Positions 36,041-45,628 of a DNA stretch of 64,000 nt are shown here, one piece after another. This DNA comes from Flagellimonas algicola (GTDB taxonomy: Bacteria > Bacteroidota > Bacteroidia > Flavobacteriales > Flavobacteriaceae): the NCBI RefSeq assembly GCF_005937185.1, contig NZ_VCNI01000002.1:1116001-1180000 (forward strand), read 5' to 3'. Each line of letters begins with the position of its first letter. Within the stretch, counting starts at the first letter, position 1. The notes beneath the pieces are model-generated. The model was not told where the DNA came from. It saw nothing but the letters and a program-made list of their open reading frames with translations, and did not search any database. The position numbers and the translations under genes were made by a program.

Positions 36041-37384
36041 ATGGAAGCAAAAATCAAAGCATTTATGGATGAGGTGATTGCCCGGAATGGTCACGAACCT
36101 GAGTTTATCCAAGCGGTACAAGAGGTGGCCGAAACGGTTATCCCTTACATTGTCAAACACGATATTTACCATGGCAAAAATATCCTTTTGCGAATGGTGG
36201 AACCCGAGCGTTTGATATCCTTTCGAGTAGCCTGGGTGGACGATAGTGGAGAAATTCACGTAAACCGGGGATACCGAATTCAAATGAATTCGGCCATTGG
36301 CCCGTATAAGGGAGGGCTTCGTTTCCACCCAACGGTGAATGCCAGTGTCCTTAAGTTCCTTGCTTTTGAACAAGTATTCAAGAACAGTTTGACCACGCTT
36401 CCCATGGGAGGTGGTAAGGGAGGGTCGGATTTTGATCCAAAAGGTAAATCGGATGATGAGGTCATGCGTTTTTGCCATGCCTTTATGCTGGAATTGAACA
36501 GACATATCGGCCCCAACACGGATGTTCCAGCAGGGGATATTGGCGTTGGCGCCCGTGAAATTGGATTCCTATTTGGGATGTACAAAAAGATACGAAACGA
36601 GTTTACCGGAGTATTGACCGGGAAAGGTCGTTCTTGGGGAGGATCCCTAATAAGACCGGAAGCAACTGGATATGGAACCGTATACTTTGCTGATAGTATG
36701 CTTAAGACCCAAGGCCATTCCTTTGAAGGGAAAAAGGTTGTGATTTCCGGTTCTGGAAATGTAGCACAGTTCGCCGCTGAAAAAGTAATGCACTTGGGCG
36801 GAACGGTATTGACACTTTCAGATTCTGGAGGATATATCTTCGATAAGGATGGCATAGACATGGACAAACTCGCTTTTGTCATGGATTTAAAGAACAACCG
36901 AAGAGGCCGTATCTCTGAATATGTAGATCAGTACCCATCAGCAGAATACCACAAGGGTAAAACGCCTTGGGAAGTAGCCTGTGATGTAGCCTTGCCCTGT
37001 GCAACGCAAAACGAACTTAATGGAGATGATGCCGCTGTGTTGATCAAAAACGGTTGTATGGCTGTTGCCGAGGGGGCAAACATGCCTTCTACTCCTGAAG
37101 CCATACACGCCTTCCACGATGCCAAAATATTGTTTGCACCTGGAAAAGCTTCCAACGCTGGGGGTGTTGCCACTTCAGGATTGGAAATGTCACAGAACTC
37201 CTTGCGTATTAGCTGGACAAGGGAAGAGGTTGACGAACGCTTGAAAGGAATTATGGGAGATATCCACGATTCCTGTATCGAATTTGGTAAAGAAGGAGAT
37301 GGCTACTGCAACTATGTAAAAGGAGCCAATATTGCTGGATTTGTGAAGGTAGCCGATGCCATGTTGGCCCAGGGGGTTATCTAA
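36041..37384 (+). CDS. gdhA: NADP-type glutamate dehydrogenase
   Basis: 447 residues from the ATG at 36041, the size of the hexameric NADP enzyme. The catalytic Lys lies in LPMGGGKGGSDFDPKGK (about 122-138); GGLRFHPTVN, the nucleotide-binding VVISGSGNVAQF and GANMPSTPEA are also present. It reductively aminates 2-oxoglutarate to glutamate. A TTG in frame at 35987 is upstream but the family starts near the ATG. A strong terminator follows. Confidence 0.95.
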   Translation: MEAKIKAFMDEVIARNGHEPEFIQAVQEVAETVIPYIVKHDIYHGKNILLRMVEPERLISFRVAWVDDSGEIHVNRGYRIQMNSAIGPYKGGLRFHPTVNASVLKFLAFEQVFKNSLTTLPMGGGKGGSDFDPKGKSDDEVMRFCHAFMLELNRHIGPNTDVPAGDIGVGAREIGFLFGMYKKIRNEFTGVLTGKGRSWGGSLIRPEATGYGTVYFADSMLKTQGHSFEGKKVVISGSGNVAQFAAEKVMHLGGTVLTLSDSGGYIFDKDGIDMDKLAFVMDLKNNRRGRISEYVDQYPSAEYHKGKTPWEVACDVALPCATQNELNGDDAAVLIKNGCMAVAEGANMPSTPEAIHAFHDAKILFAPGKASNAGGVATSGLEMSQNSLRISWTREEVDERLKGIMGDIHDSCIEFGKEGDGYCNYVKGANIAGFVKVADAMLAQGVI

Positions 37385-37411
37385 ACACAGATTCCGATTT
37401 TGTAAAATCAG

Positions 37412-37447
37412 AGTGGGCGGTTGTTGGTCAATCGCCCACTTTTTTTA
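37412..37447 (+). terminator. Terminator of gdhA
   Basis: AGTGGGCG (37412-37419) pairs with CGCCCACT (37433-37440), then a run of T. It ends 25 bases before recO. Confidence 0.9.
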
Positions 37448-37471
37448 TATTGGACCAATCCCGTTTTTCAG

Positions 37472-38191
37472 ATGCAGGTAACCACCAAGGCCATTGTACT
37501 TTCTTCCATAAAATATGGCGATACCAGTCTTATCGTTAAGGCCTTTACCGTGTCCGATGGTTTAAAGTCCTACTTGCTTAAAGGGGTGTTAAGTTCTAAA
37601 AGAGGGAAACTAAAAGCCGCCTATTTTTTGCCCTTGATGCAGTTGGAGATTGTGGCCAACCATAAAAACAAGGACACCCTGGAAAGTATTAGAGAGGCTA
37701 AAGTGGCTGTGCCCTATAAGTCCTTGCATACTGATATTGTGAAAAACAGTTTGGTGCTGTTTTTGGCGGAAATGCTGGGAAATAGCATTCAAGAACAAGA
37801 AGAGGACCAGGCGCTTTTCAACTACTTGGAGTACGCCTTGCATTGGTTGGATGAAAATGCTCCCCCGCCCAGTTTTCATCTTTTGTTTTTGTTGAACCTC
37901 ACTAAGTTTTTAGGGTTCTATCCCGATACTTCTTTTGTAAAAGCTCCTTACTTTGATTTGTTGGAAGGAGGTTTTGTGACGGCTCCTTCCCTTAACCCCA
38001 TGATTCAGGGAGATGAAATTGTCCATTTCAAAACGCTCTTGGGCATAAATTTTGATGCACTTCAAGCGATACAAATGAACCGGCCCCAAAGACAGGAATT
38101 GCTGAAAAAAGTTATTCTGTATTTTGAATTACATTTGCACGGATTTAGAAAACCGAAGTCTCTGGCCGTTTTAAATGCAGTTTTTGAGTAG
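37472..38191 (+). CDS. recO: DNA repair protein RecO
   Basis: 239 residues from MQVTTKAIVLSSIKYGDTSLIVK at 37472. The N-terminal OB-fold has KAFTVSDGLKSYLLKGV, and the C-terminal helical half contains LLFLLNLTKFLGFYPD. RecO loads RecA onto gaps with RecF and RecR. The C-terminal Cys4 zinc site of E. coli relatives is not seen, as in other Bacteroidota. Its stop is one base from the start of the TonB receptor. Confidence 0.9.
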   Translation: MQVTTKAIVLSSIKYGDTSLIVKAFTVSDGLKSYLLKGVLSSKRGKLKAAYFLPLMQLEIVANHKNKDTLESIREAKVAVPYKSLHTDIVKNSLVLFLAEMLGNSIQEQEEDQALFNYLEYALHWLDENAPPPSFHLLFLLNLTKFLGFYPDTSFVKAPYFDLLEGGFVTAPSLNPMIQGDEIVHFKTLLGINFDALQAIQMNRPQRQELLKKVILYFELHLHGFRKPKSLAVLNAVFE

Positions 38192-38192
38192 T

Positions 38193-40607
38193 ATGCGCAA
38201 CATTGGTTTTGTCCTCCTTTTCCTTATGGCCTCCCTCTCTGGTTTTTCACAAGAAATTACAGTTTTGGACGCAGATACGGGAAGTCCTGTGGCCAATATT
38301 GCCATTTTCAACAAGGATAAATCCAAAACCTCGGTTTCCAATTTAAATGGGAAGGCCAATCTAGATGTTTTCGATGGTAAGGAACGCATTACCTTTAGAC
38401 ATATTAGCTATGAGGAGCTGGTGACCACCCGTGCTAAAATTGGGAAAAAGGGAAACCGGGTGTATCTGGGATTGAAACCCGAAGAATTGCAGGAAGTTGT
38501 TATGTCCGTATCCAAATGGGAGCAACAAAAAAAGGATATTCCCCAAAAGATTGAATCCATTGATGCCAGAACAATTGCCTTTACCAATCCACAAACCTCT
38601 GCAGATTTGCTACATAACAGCGGGAAAGTTTTTGTGCAGAAAAGTCAATTGGGCGGAGGGAGCCCTATGATCAGGGGGTTTGCCACCAACAGATTATTGC
38701 TTTCTGTGGATGGCGTACGGATGAACAATGCCATTTTTCGAGGGGGAAACATACAGAATGTTATTTCTGTAGATCCTTTTACCATTAGAAATACCGAGGT
38801 GATTTTTGGTCCTGGATCGGTTATTTATGGAAGTGATGCCATGGGAGGGGTCATGAACTTTTTTACCAGAAACCCCAGATTTTCGTTTACGGACAGTCTT
38901 ACGGTGTCTGGCAACGCCACGTATCGCTTTGCCTCGGCAAACAATGAGAACACAGCACACGTGGATTTGAATCTTGGGCAACAACATTGGGCATCTTTCA
39001 CCAGTATCACATACAACAATTTTGATGACTTGGTTATGGGAGAAAGCGGACCAGATTCCTATTTAAGGAACCAATTTGTGGTTCGGGAAAACGGAATGGA
39101 TGTGCTTCGGGAAAATAATGACCCAAGAAAACAGCTGACATCAGGATATGATCAAATCAATTTACTGCAAAAATTCACCTATAAACCCAATGCCACTTGG
39201 AACTACGATTTGGGACTTCATTACTCTGAAACCTCGGAGTTTTCCAGATATGACAGATTGATCAGACCCAATGACGAAGGTGACGGCCTGCGTTCAGCGG
39301 AATGGTTCTATGGTCCACAAAAGTGGTTTATGGGCAATTTTCAAATCACCAAGCAAGGGAAGAACAAATTCTATGATGGAGTAAAGCTCACTACAGCTTA
39401 CCAATTTTTTGAAGAAAGCAGGGTCAATCGGAATTTTCAAGCTGTAGACCGATTTACCACAACAGAAAAGGTGGATGCGCTTACCGTTAGCCTGGACTTT
39501 GAAAACAAAAAAATTGGAGACCTCAGATTGTATTACGGAGCAGAATATATTTTCAATAAAGTACATTCCGAAGGAAGACAGACCAATATTACAACCGATG
39601 TGGTTTCGGCTGCGGCCTCCAGATATCCGGATGGGGCCACTTGGCAGACATTCGCAGGTTATATTAACGGGGAGTATAAGTTGATGCCTAATTTAACCCT
39701 ACTTTCCGGAGCACGGTATAGCCAAGTATGGGTGGATGCCCAGTTTGATAAAACCTTTTATCCCTTTCCATTTGATGAGGCTGATTTGATTACCGGCGCA
39801 TTTACGGGCAGCGTAGGATTTAGCTGGTTTCCCAAGGCCGATTTACAGATTACCTTGAACGGTTCTACCGGATTTAGAGCGCCCAACATTGATGATATTG
39901 GAAAAATCTTTGATTCCGAACCGGGAGCTGTGGTGGTTCCCAACCCAGAATTGGAACCCGAGTATGCCTACAATGTGGAATTGGGGATTCGGAAAAATGT
40001 CCAAGATAAAATAGTGTTCAAAGGGGCGGCCTTTTATACCTATTTGGTTGATGCCTTGGTAAGACGGGATTTTACCTTCAACGGAGAAAGCGAAATCATC
40101 TATAATGGGGAATTGAGTACCGTCCAGGCCATTCAAAATGCAGCTAAAGCGTATGTATATGGTGTGGAAGTGGGACTTGAGGCATTTTTAAATGAGAACT
40201 GGGCTATAGCCAGCAATTTGACCATTACCGAGGGGACAGAGGAAGATGATACTGGGGAGGAAAGTGCCGCTCGGCATGCCGCTCCCACCTTTGGCGATGT
40301 CCATTTGATTTGGCAAAACCAGAAGTTGAAAGCCGATTTTTTCCTCAACTATAATGGCGAAATTGGGTATAATGATTTAGCCTTATCCGAACGGAGTAAA
40401 TCCTATATCTATGCTGTGGATGAAAATGGAAACCCTTATAGTCCATCCTGGTACACCCTCAACTTTAGGTCGCAATATCAAATAACCAATGCCTTAAAAG
40501 CTACCCTGAGTTTGGAAAATATGACCAACCAACGCTACCGAACCTATTCCTCGGGAATTGTTGCTCCAGGCACGAACTTGATTATGGGGCTGGGATATAA
40601 CTTCTAA
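38193..40607 (+). CDS. TonB-dependent heme/hemoglobin-type receptor
   Basis: 804 residues from the ATG at 38193. Signal peptide (1-19), carboxypeptidase-like regulatory domain (about 20-100), plug domain with SGKVFVQKSQLGGGSPMIRGFATNRLLLSVDGVRMN (about 145-180), then a 22-strand barrel ending in GLGYNF. FRAPNIDDIGK and RHAAPTFGDV resemble the hemoglobin/transferrin receptor group. It likely imports heme or a siderophore complex across the outer membrane. It starts one base after the recO stop, but may have its own promoter within recO. Confidence 0.85.
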   Translation: MRNIGFVLLFLMASLSGFSQEITVLDADTGSPVANIAIFNKDKSKTSVSNLNGKANLDVFDGKERITFRHISYEELVTTRAKIGKKGNRVYLGLKPEELQEVVMSVSKWEQQKKDIPQKIESIDARTIAFTNPQTSADLLHNSGKVFVQKSQLGGGSPMIRGFATNRLLLSVDGVRMNNAIFRGGNIQNVISVDPFTIRNTEVIFGPGSVIYGSDAMGGVMNFFTRNPRFSFTDSLTVSGNATYRFASANNENTAHVDLNLGQQHWASFTSITYNNFDDLVMGESGPDSYLRNQFVVRENGMDVLRENNDPRKQLTSGYDQINLLQKFTYKPNATWNYDLGLHYSETSEFSRYDRLIRPNDEGDGLRSAEWFYGPQKWFMGNFQITKQGKNKFYDGVKLTTAYQFFEESRVNRNFQAVDRFTTTEKVDALTVSLDFENKKIGDLRLYYGAEYIFNKVHSEGRQTNITTDVVSAAASRYPDGATWQTFAGYINGEYKLMPNLTLLSGARYSQVWVDAQFDKTFYPFPFDEADLITGAFTGSVGFSWFPKADLQITLNGSTGFRAPNIDDIGKIFDSEPGAVVVPNPELEPEYAYNVELGIRKNVQDKIVFKGAAFYTYLVDALVRRDFTFNGESEIIYNGELSTVQAIQNAAKAYVYGVEVGLEAFLNENWAIASNLTITEGTEEDDTGEESAARHAAPTFGDVHLIWQNQKLKADFFLNYNGEIGYNDLALSERSKSYIYAVDENGNPYSPSWYTLNFRSQYQITNALKATLSLENMTNQRYRTYSSGIVAPGTNLIMGLGYNF

Positions 40608-40611
40608 AAAA

Positions 40612-40638
40612 AGCCCCGATAAATCGGGGCTAACTATT
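40612..40638 (-). terminator. Terminator between converging TonB receptor and small lipoprotein genes
   Basis: AGCCCCGAT (40612-40620) and ATCGGGGCT (40623-40631) form the stem. The minus strand has a run of seven T and terminates the 40656 gene; the plus strand may be terminated too. Confidence 0.8.
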
Positions 40639-40655
40639 TGGTTGGAATTGAATTT

Positions 40656-40976
40656 TTAATGATCCAAAGCTTCCTTGGTATCTTCCGCAGCCTTTTTAAG
40701 GTCATCCCCCATTTCTTTGGCCTTGTCCATGGTTTCCTCACCAGCTTTTTTGATACTGTCCAAAGCTTGCTCGCCAGCTTCCTTCACATCTTCCCCAGCC
40801 TCTTTTACGGCATCCATGGCGTCATTGGCTGCATCTTTTAAGTTATCACCAGCTTCTTCCAAGCTTTGCTCCGTTTCCTCGGCTGCGTCCTTGGCCTTAT
40901 CAGCGGCCTCTTTACATGAAACCAAAACGGACATGGAAAGGGTCAAAGCCATGACCCCAATTACTACTTTTTTCAT
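40656..40976 (-). CDS. Small helical lipoprotein, LEA-like repeats
   Basis: 106 residues from the ATG at 40976. A lipoprotein signal ends in VLVSC (Cys about 21). The mature part is a single amphipathic, Ala/Glu/Lys-rich helix built of near-11-residue repeats (KEAGEDVKEAGEQALDSIKKA). Such sequences resemble LEA/YtxH stress proteins and Bacteroidota lipoproteins of unknown role. Low complexity makes any distant similarity unsafe. Confidence 0.8.
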   Translation of the reverse strand: MKKVVIGVMALTLSMSVLVSCKEAADKAKDAAEETEQSLEEAGDNLKDAANDAMDAVKEAGEDVKEAGEQALDSIKKAGEETMDKAKEMGDDLKKAAEDTKEALDH

Positions 40977-41114
40977 ATTATAATGGTTTAGTGTTAAAGC
41001 TGTCAAGATATAAATTTTAAAGGAACTGAATTAGAGGAACATATCATATTTAGGTTTAGCAACTTAAAGCATTTAAAACCCTCATTTAAGCAGTAGTTAT
41101 TCCATCGAAATTTT

Positions 41115-41122
41115 TAATTTTG
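41115..41122 (+). promoter_or_regulatory. Candidate -7 box of ileS
   Basis: TAATTTTG, fits TAnnTTTG, 35 bases before the ATG at 41157. No T-box-like leader is visible in the 150-bp gap. Confidence 0.4.
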
Positions 41123-41156
41123 CAAACTTGGAATTCTAGAAGAAGTAGCAGTACAT

Positions 41157-44100
41157 ATGAAGTTTGCAGAATATAAGGGATTGGATTTACCAAAGGTATC
41201 TGAAGAGGTTTTGGATTTTTGGAAAGCCAATGAAATATTTGAGAAAAGTGTTTCCACACGGGAAGGCAAGGAGAGCTACGTTTTTTATGAAGGCCCACCT
41301 TCTGCCAACGGTATGCCGGGAATACACCACGTAATGGCCAGGACCATAAAGGACATTTTTCCAAGGTACAAGACCATGAAAGGCTACCAAGTGAAGCGAA
41401 AAGCCGGTTGGGACACCCATGGACTGCCCATTGAGATTGGTGTGGAAAAAGAACTGGGCATTACCAAAGAGGATATAGGTAAGAAAATTTCTGTTGAGGA
41501 GTACAATGCCGCTTGCAAGAAAGCGGTTATGCGTTATACCGATGTCTGGAATGAAATGACCGAGAAGGTAGGCTATTGGGTAGATATGGATGACCCTTAT
41601 ATCACCTATAAGTCCAAGTATATGGAATCGGTTTGGTGGTTGTTGAAGCAGATATATGACAAGGGTCTTCTGTATAAAGGATACACCATTCAGCCCTATT
41701 CGCCTAAGGCAGGAACCGGACTTAGCTCCCATGAGCTTAATCAACCAGGGACCTATCAAGATGTTACGGACACTACGGTTACTGCACAGTTCAAGGCCAA
41801 AAAAGAGTCGCTTCCAGATTTCATGAAAAATGTGGGGGGAGATATCCATTTCTTGGCTTGGACCACTACCCCATGGACCCTGCCATCCAATACCGCTTTG
41901 ACGGTTGGGCCAAAGATTGAGTATGTTTTGGTAAAGAGTTTTAACCAATACACTTTTGAACCGATCAACGTGGTGCTTGCAAAAGCCTTGGTCGGGAAAC
42001 AGTTTACAGGAAAGTTTTTTGCAGCTGAAGGCGAAGATGAATTTGTCAATTACCGCCCAGTTGATAAGAAGATACCGTATCAAGTACGCCAGAGTTTTAA
42101 GGGGAAGGATTTGGTAGGAATTCAATATGAGCAATTGTTGGATTATACCCTCCCTTATGAAAACCCTGAAAATGCCTTTAGGGTGATCAGCGGGGATTTT
42201 GTGACTACGGAAGATGGTACCGGAATTGTACATACGGCTCCCACCTTTGGTGCAGACGATGCCCTGGTGGCCAAACAGGCTACGCCGCCTGTGCCACCAA
42301 TGTTGGTTTTGGATGAGAATAGCAACCCAGTCCCATTGGTAGACTTACAAGGAAGGTTTAGACCCGAGATGAAGGAATTGGCAGGTAAATATGTCAAGAA
42401 CGAATACTATGACGATGGCGAGGCACCAGATAAATCTGTGGATGTTGAGATTGCCATCAAACTAAAGGAAGAGAACAAGGCCTTTAAGGTTGAAAAATAC
42501 CTGCACAGTTATCCCAATTGCTGGAGAACGGATAAACCGGTGCTCTATTATCCTTTGGACTCGTGGTTTGTGAAGGTTACGGATATCAAGGATCGCATGT
42601 TCGAACTGAACCAATCCATTAATTGGAAACCCAAGGCAACAGGGGAGGGTCGTTTTGGGAACTGGTTGGCCAATGCCAACGATTGGAACCTCTCCCGATC
42701 CCGATATTGGGGGATTCCGCTGCCCATATGGCGAACCGACGATGGTAAAGAAGAATTGATTATTGGCTCTGTTGAAGAGCTAAAGCAAGAAATGGCCAAG
42801 GCCATGGAAGCCGGAGTTTTGGAGAAAGACCTTTTTGAGGATTTTGTAGTAGGCGATATGAGCGAGGCCAACTACGACAAGATAGACTTGCACAAAAACA
42901 TTGTAGATCAGATTACCTTGGTGTCTCCTTCAGGGAAACCCATGAAACGGGAATCTGATTTGATTGACGTGTGGTTCGATAGTGGTTCCATGCCTTACGC
43001 ACAATGGCACTATCCTTTCGAGAACAAAGAATTGGTAGATGATGGAGTTGCTTTTCCTGCCAATTTTATTGCGGAAGGAGTAGATCAGACTCGAGGATGG
43101 TTCTATACTTTGCATGCCATTGCAACCATGGTTTTTGATACCGTTTCCTATAAAAATGTGGTGTCCAACGGGCTTGTTTTGGACAAGGAAGGAAAGAAAA
43201 TGTCCAAACGGTTGGGTAATGCAGTGGATCCCTTTGAGGTGTTGCCCAAGCATGGAGCAGATGCTACACGTTGGTATATGATTTCCAATGCCAACCCTTG
43301 GGACAACCTTAAATTTGATATGGAGGGAATTGTTGAGGTGAAACGAAAATTCTTCGGAACACTATATAATACCTATTCCTTTATGGCGCTGTATGCCAAT
43401 ATAGATGGGTTTACGTATTCAGAAGCGGACATTCCCTTGGAAGAGCGACCAGAGATTGATCAATGGATCCTGTCAGAGCTGCATTCGTTGATTGAAAAAG
43501 TGGACGAAGCTTATGCAGATTATGAGGCCACAAAGGCTTCCCGAATGATTTCAGACTTTGTACAGGAAAACCTGAGTAACTGGTACGTACGCTTGAGTAG
43601 AAGACGTTTCTGGAAAGGGGATTACCAACAGGATAAAATATCTGCTTATCAGACCCTATATACCTGTTTGACCACTGTAGCAAAACTTTCCGCTCCTGTG
43701 GCACCATTTTATATGGAACGATTATACAAGGACTTGGACAGCAGTACTCAAAAAGAAGGGGTTGAAAGTGTGCATTTGGCAGATTTTCCTGTTTTTGATC
43801 CTAATATGGTCAACAAAAAACTGGAGCGGAAGATGCAATTGGCGCAAAAGATTTCTTCCTTGGTGCTGTCCATACGTCAGAAAGAGAAAATTAAGGTACG
43901 TCAACCCTTGCAAAAGGTGATGATACCCGTTTTGGATGCCGACCAAAAAGAGAGTATAGAAGCGGTTTCTGAATTGATCAAGTCCGAAGTGAATGTGAAG
44001 GAGATTGAATTGTTGGACGATGCTTCAGGCATATTGGTAAAGCAAATAAAGCCTAATTTTAAGGTTTTGGGCCCTCGATTTGGTAAGGATATGAAGGCAA

Positions 44101-44558
44101 TTGCGGTTGCTGTAAACCAATTGGGGCAAGAAGAAATCCAAAAAATTGAGCGAGAAGGCGAATTAATGCTTGCATTGGAAAATAAAAATATTATTTTACA
44201 GTTAACCGATGTAGAGATCAGTTCGCAAGATATTGAAGGTTGGTTGGTGGCAAGCTCAGGTGCTTTAACAGTTGCCTTGGACGTTACCATAGACGAAAAC
44301 CTTAAAAAAGAAGGTATTGCGAGGGAATTGGTCAATAGAATCCAAAATCTCAGAAAAGAATCTGGGTTTGAAGTGACCGATAAGATTGACATCAAAATAT
44401 TAAAAGACGGGTTGGTGGAACAAGCGGTTTCCAGTAATGAGGAATACATCAAGACAGAAACGCTGACCGCCCAACTTAATTTTGAAGAGAATTTAGAGGA
44501 AGGCATAGCAATTGCCTTTGACGAAGTGAATACAAAATTGTTTATCCAAAAACACTAG
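41157..44558 (+). CDS. ileS: Isoleucyl-tRNA synthetase, type 2-like
   Basis: 1133 residues. The class I signature near the N-terminus reads G55-I56-H57-H58 (PPSANGMPGIHHVMART), that is GxHH in place of the canonical HxGH, a swap also known from certain type 2 enzymes. KMSKR lies at about 681-685 in GKKMSKRLGN. The CP1 editing domain (about 200-400) and the GWDTHGLPIE motif are present. The C-terminal end (GIAIAFDEVNTKLFIQKH) lacks the Cys4 zinc motif of type 1 enzymes, which with the length and DVWNEMTEKVGYWVDMD block indicates the eukaryote-like type 2. It is the only ileS seen in the window. Confidence 0.95.
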   Translation: MKFAEYKGLDLPKVSEEVLDFWKANEIFEKSVSTREGKESYVFYEGPPSANGMPGIHHVMARTIKDIFPRYKTMKGYQVKRKAGWDTHGLPIEIGVEKELGITKEDIGKKISVEEYNAACKKAVMRYTDVWNEMTEKVGYWVDMDDPYITYKSKYMESVWWLLKQIYDKGLLYKGYTIQPYSPKAGTGLSSHELNQPGTYQDVTDTTVTAQFKAKKESLPDFMKNVGGDIHFLAWTTTPWTLPSNTALTVGPKIEYVLVKSFNQYTFEPINVVLAKALVGKQFTGKFFAAEGEDEFVNYRPVDKKIPYQVRQSFKGKDLVGIQYEQLLDYTLPYENPENAFRVISGDFVTTEDGTGIVHTAPTFGADDALVAKQATPPVPPMLVLDENSNPVPLVDLQGRFRPEMKELAGKYVKNEYYDDGEAPDKSVDVEIAIKLKEENKAFKVEKYLHSYPNCWRTDKPVLYYPLDSWFVKVTDIKDRMFELNQSINWKPKATGEGRFGNWLANANDWNLSRSRYWGIPLPIWRTDDGKEELIIGSVEELKQEMAKAMEAGVLEKDLFEDFVVGDMSEANYDKIDLHKNIVDQITLVSPSGKPMKRESDLIDVWFDSGSMPYAQWHYPFENKELVDDGVAFPANFIAEGVDQTRGWFYTLHAIATMVFDTVSYKNVVSNGLVLDKEGKKMSKRLGNAVDPFEVLPKHGADATRWYMISNANPWDNLKFDMEGIVEVKRKFFGTLYNTYSFMALYANIDGFTYSEADIPLEERPEIDQWILSELHSLIEKVDEAYADYEATKASRMISDFVQENLSNWYVRLSRRRFWKGDYQQDKISAYQTLYTCLTTVAKLSAPVAPFYMERLYKDLDSSTQKEGVESVHLADFPVFDPNMVNKKLERKMQLAQKISSLVLSIRQKEKIKVRQPLQKVMIPVLDADQKESIEAVSELIKSEVNVKEIELLDDASGILVKQIKPNFKVLGPRFGKDMKAIAVAVNQLGQEEIQKIEREGELMLALENKNIILQLTDVEISSQDIEGWLVASSGALTVALDVTIDENLKKEGIARELVNRIQNLRKESGFEVTDKIDIKILKDGLVEQAVSSNEEYIKTETLTAQLNFEENLEEGIAIAFDEVNTKLFIQKH

Positions 44559-44560
44559 AA

Positions 44561-44944
44561 ATGGCGCAAGATTTAAAAGTTAGATATTCCGATAAAGACC
44601 TTGAGGAGTTCAGAGCGTTGATCGAAGAAAAAATTGAAAAGGCAAAAAAGCATTTGGAGTTGCTGAAAAGCTCTTATATGAATGATGGCAATAATGGTAC
44701 GGATGACACTTCCCCCACTTTCAAAGCCTTTGAAGAAGGCTCCGAGACCATGAGCAAGGAAGCCAATACCCAGTTGGCCATTCGTCAAGAGAAATTTATC
44801 CGCGATTTAAAAAACGCTTTGCTGCGTATAGAAAATAAAACCTATGGAATTTGCCGGGTAACCGGGAAATTGATCAATAAGGAACGGCTAAAGCTCGTTC
44901 CCCACGCTACCCTGAGCATAGAGGCCAAGAACATGCAGAAATAA
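44561..44944 (+). CDS. TraR/DksA-family protein with degenerate zinc finger
   Basis: 127 residues, 2 bases after ileS. A coiled-coil N-terminal part (about 10-85) and a C-terminal YGICRVTGKLINKERLKLVPHAT element match DksA. Of the four zinc Cys, only the first (CRV) is kept; the others are Thr, Ser and Ala. The fold may therefore be metal-free, as seen in Bacteroidota relatives. It probably modulates RNA polymerase. A terminator follows closely. Confidence 0.85.
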   Translation: MAQDLKVRYSDKDLEEFRALIEEKIEKAKKHLELLKSSYMNDGNNGTDDTSPTFKAFEEGSETMSKEANTQLAIRQEKFIRDLKNALLRIENKTYGICRVTGKLINKERLKLVPHATLSIEAKNMQK

Positions 44945-44949
44945 AAAAA

Positions 44950-44969
44950 AACGCCTTGAGGCGTTTTTT
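44950..44969 (+). terminator. Terminator of ileS-dksA-like unit
   Basis: AACGCC-TTGA-GGCGTT followed by T-run (44951-44969), with A-run upstream on the other arm. Confidence 0.85.
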
Positions 44970-44973
44970 GCTT

Positions 44974-45594
44974 ATGAGATTCCCGTTCATTTTGTTGGGC
45001 TTTTTAGGATTGTCCAATCTCCATGGGCAAAAGGAAATCAAGAAAGCACTATTGGATTCGGATATTGAATTTATCCAGATCAACGCTGATTTCTGTTATC
45101 AGATTACCCTTCAAACAGCCAAAACGGATGAAGTATATGTTGCTGCCCAGATGGAAGGTGAATATGCCAAGGATTTACTGCTAACCTTGGAAGAAAAAGG
45201 GGCTACCATGCTAATCGGCACCGGATTTCATCCCAACTTTACCAATCCCAATGATAAATTGAGCGCCCATAAGGTGATTTCTATTGCTCTGGAGATTGTT
45301 GTCCCAGCCCATAGGAATGTGTCCCTGTACGGTACCAGCAGCAATGTTGATGTTCTGGGGGACTACGAAAAATTGGAAGTGAAATTGGCGAATGGAACAT
45401 GTACGTTGGACAATGTGACGCAATTTGTGGATGTCAAAACCCAAAAAGGAGATATTATGGTATGGGCATCCCAAGGAAACTTTCAGGCAGAATCCACCTA
45501 TGGACAAGTTGTAAAAGAGGAAATTCCCATAGGGAGCAACCAGTACATTTTAAGCTCAGTGGAAGGAACCATACAACTTAAGAAAACGAAATAA
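44974..45594 (+). CDS. Exported beta-rich protein of unknown function
   Basis: 206 residues from the ATG at 44974, just past the terminator; an upstream TTG would start within it. A signal peptide (1-19, ending NLHGQ) is followed by many short beta strands and NGTCTLDNVTQFVDVKTQKGDIMVWA, reminiscent of the DUF4097 adhesin-like beta-helix. It lies between the DksA-like gene and lspA, but the terminator makes separate transcription likely. Function is unknown. Confidence 0.75.
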   Translation: MRFPFILLGFLGLSNLHGQKEIKKALLDSDIEFIQINADFCYQITLQTAKTDEVYVAAQMEGEYAKDLLLTLEEKGATMLIGTGFHPNFTNPNDKLSAHKVISIALEIVVPAHRNVSLYGTSSNVDVLGDYEKLEVKLANGTCTLDNVTQFVDVKTQKGDIMVWASQGNFQAESTYGQVVKEEIPIGSNQYILSSVEGTIQLKKTK

Positions 45595-45600
45595 TATCCC

Positions 45601-45608
45601 TACTTTTG
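45601..45608 (+). promoter_or_regulatory. Candidate -7 box of lspA
   Basis: TACTTTTG fits TAnnTTTG, 21 bases before the ATG at 45629. Confidence 0.35.
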
Positions 45609-45628
45609 CGCAATCTCTTTTTGAAGGT

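Noticed and set aside
36280..36897. 205-codon minus-strand ORF inside gdhA, and a similar one at 35021-35638 in the PLP enzyme gene
   Set aside because: Both are antisense shadows of well-recognised genes with low-complexity, Ser/Pro-rich or otherwise unnatural translations.
40656..40976. Reading the helical lipoprotein as an apolipoprotein or LEA homologue
   Set aside because: Low-complexity Ala/Glu/Lys repeats match many unrelated proteins.
41187..42233. 348-codon ORF on the minus strand inside ileS
   Set aside because: Antisense to a highly conserved gene; no domain, no promoter and skewed composition.
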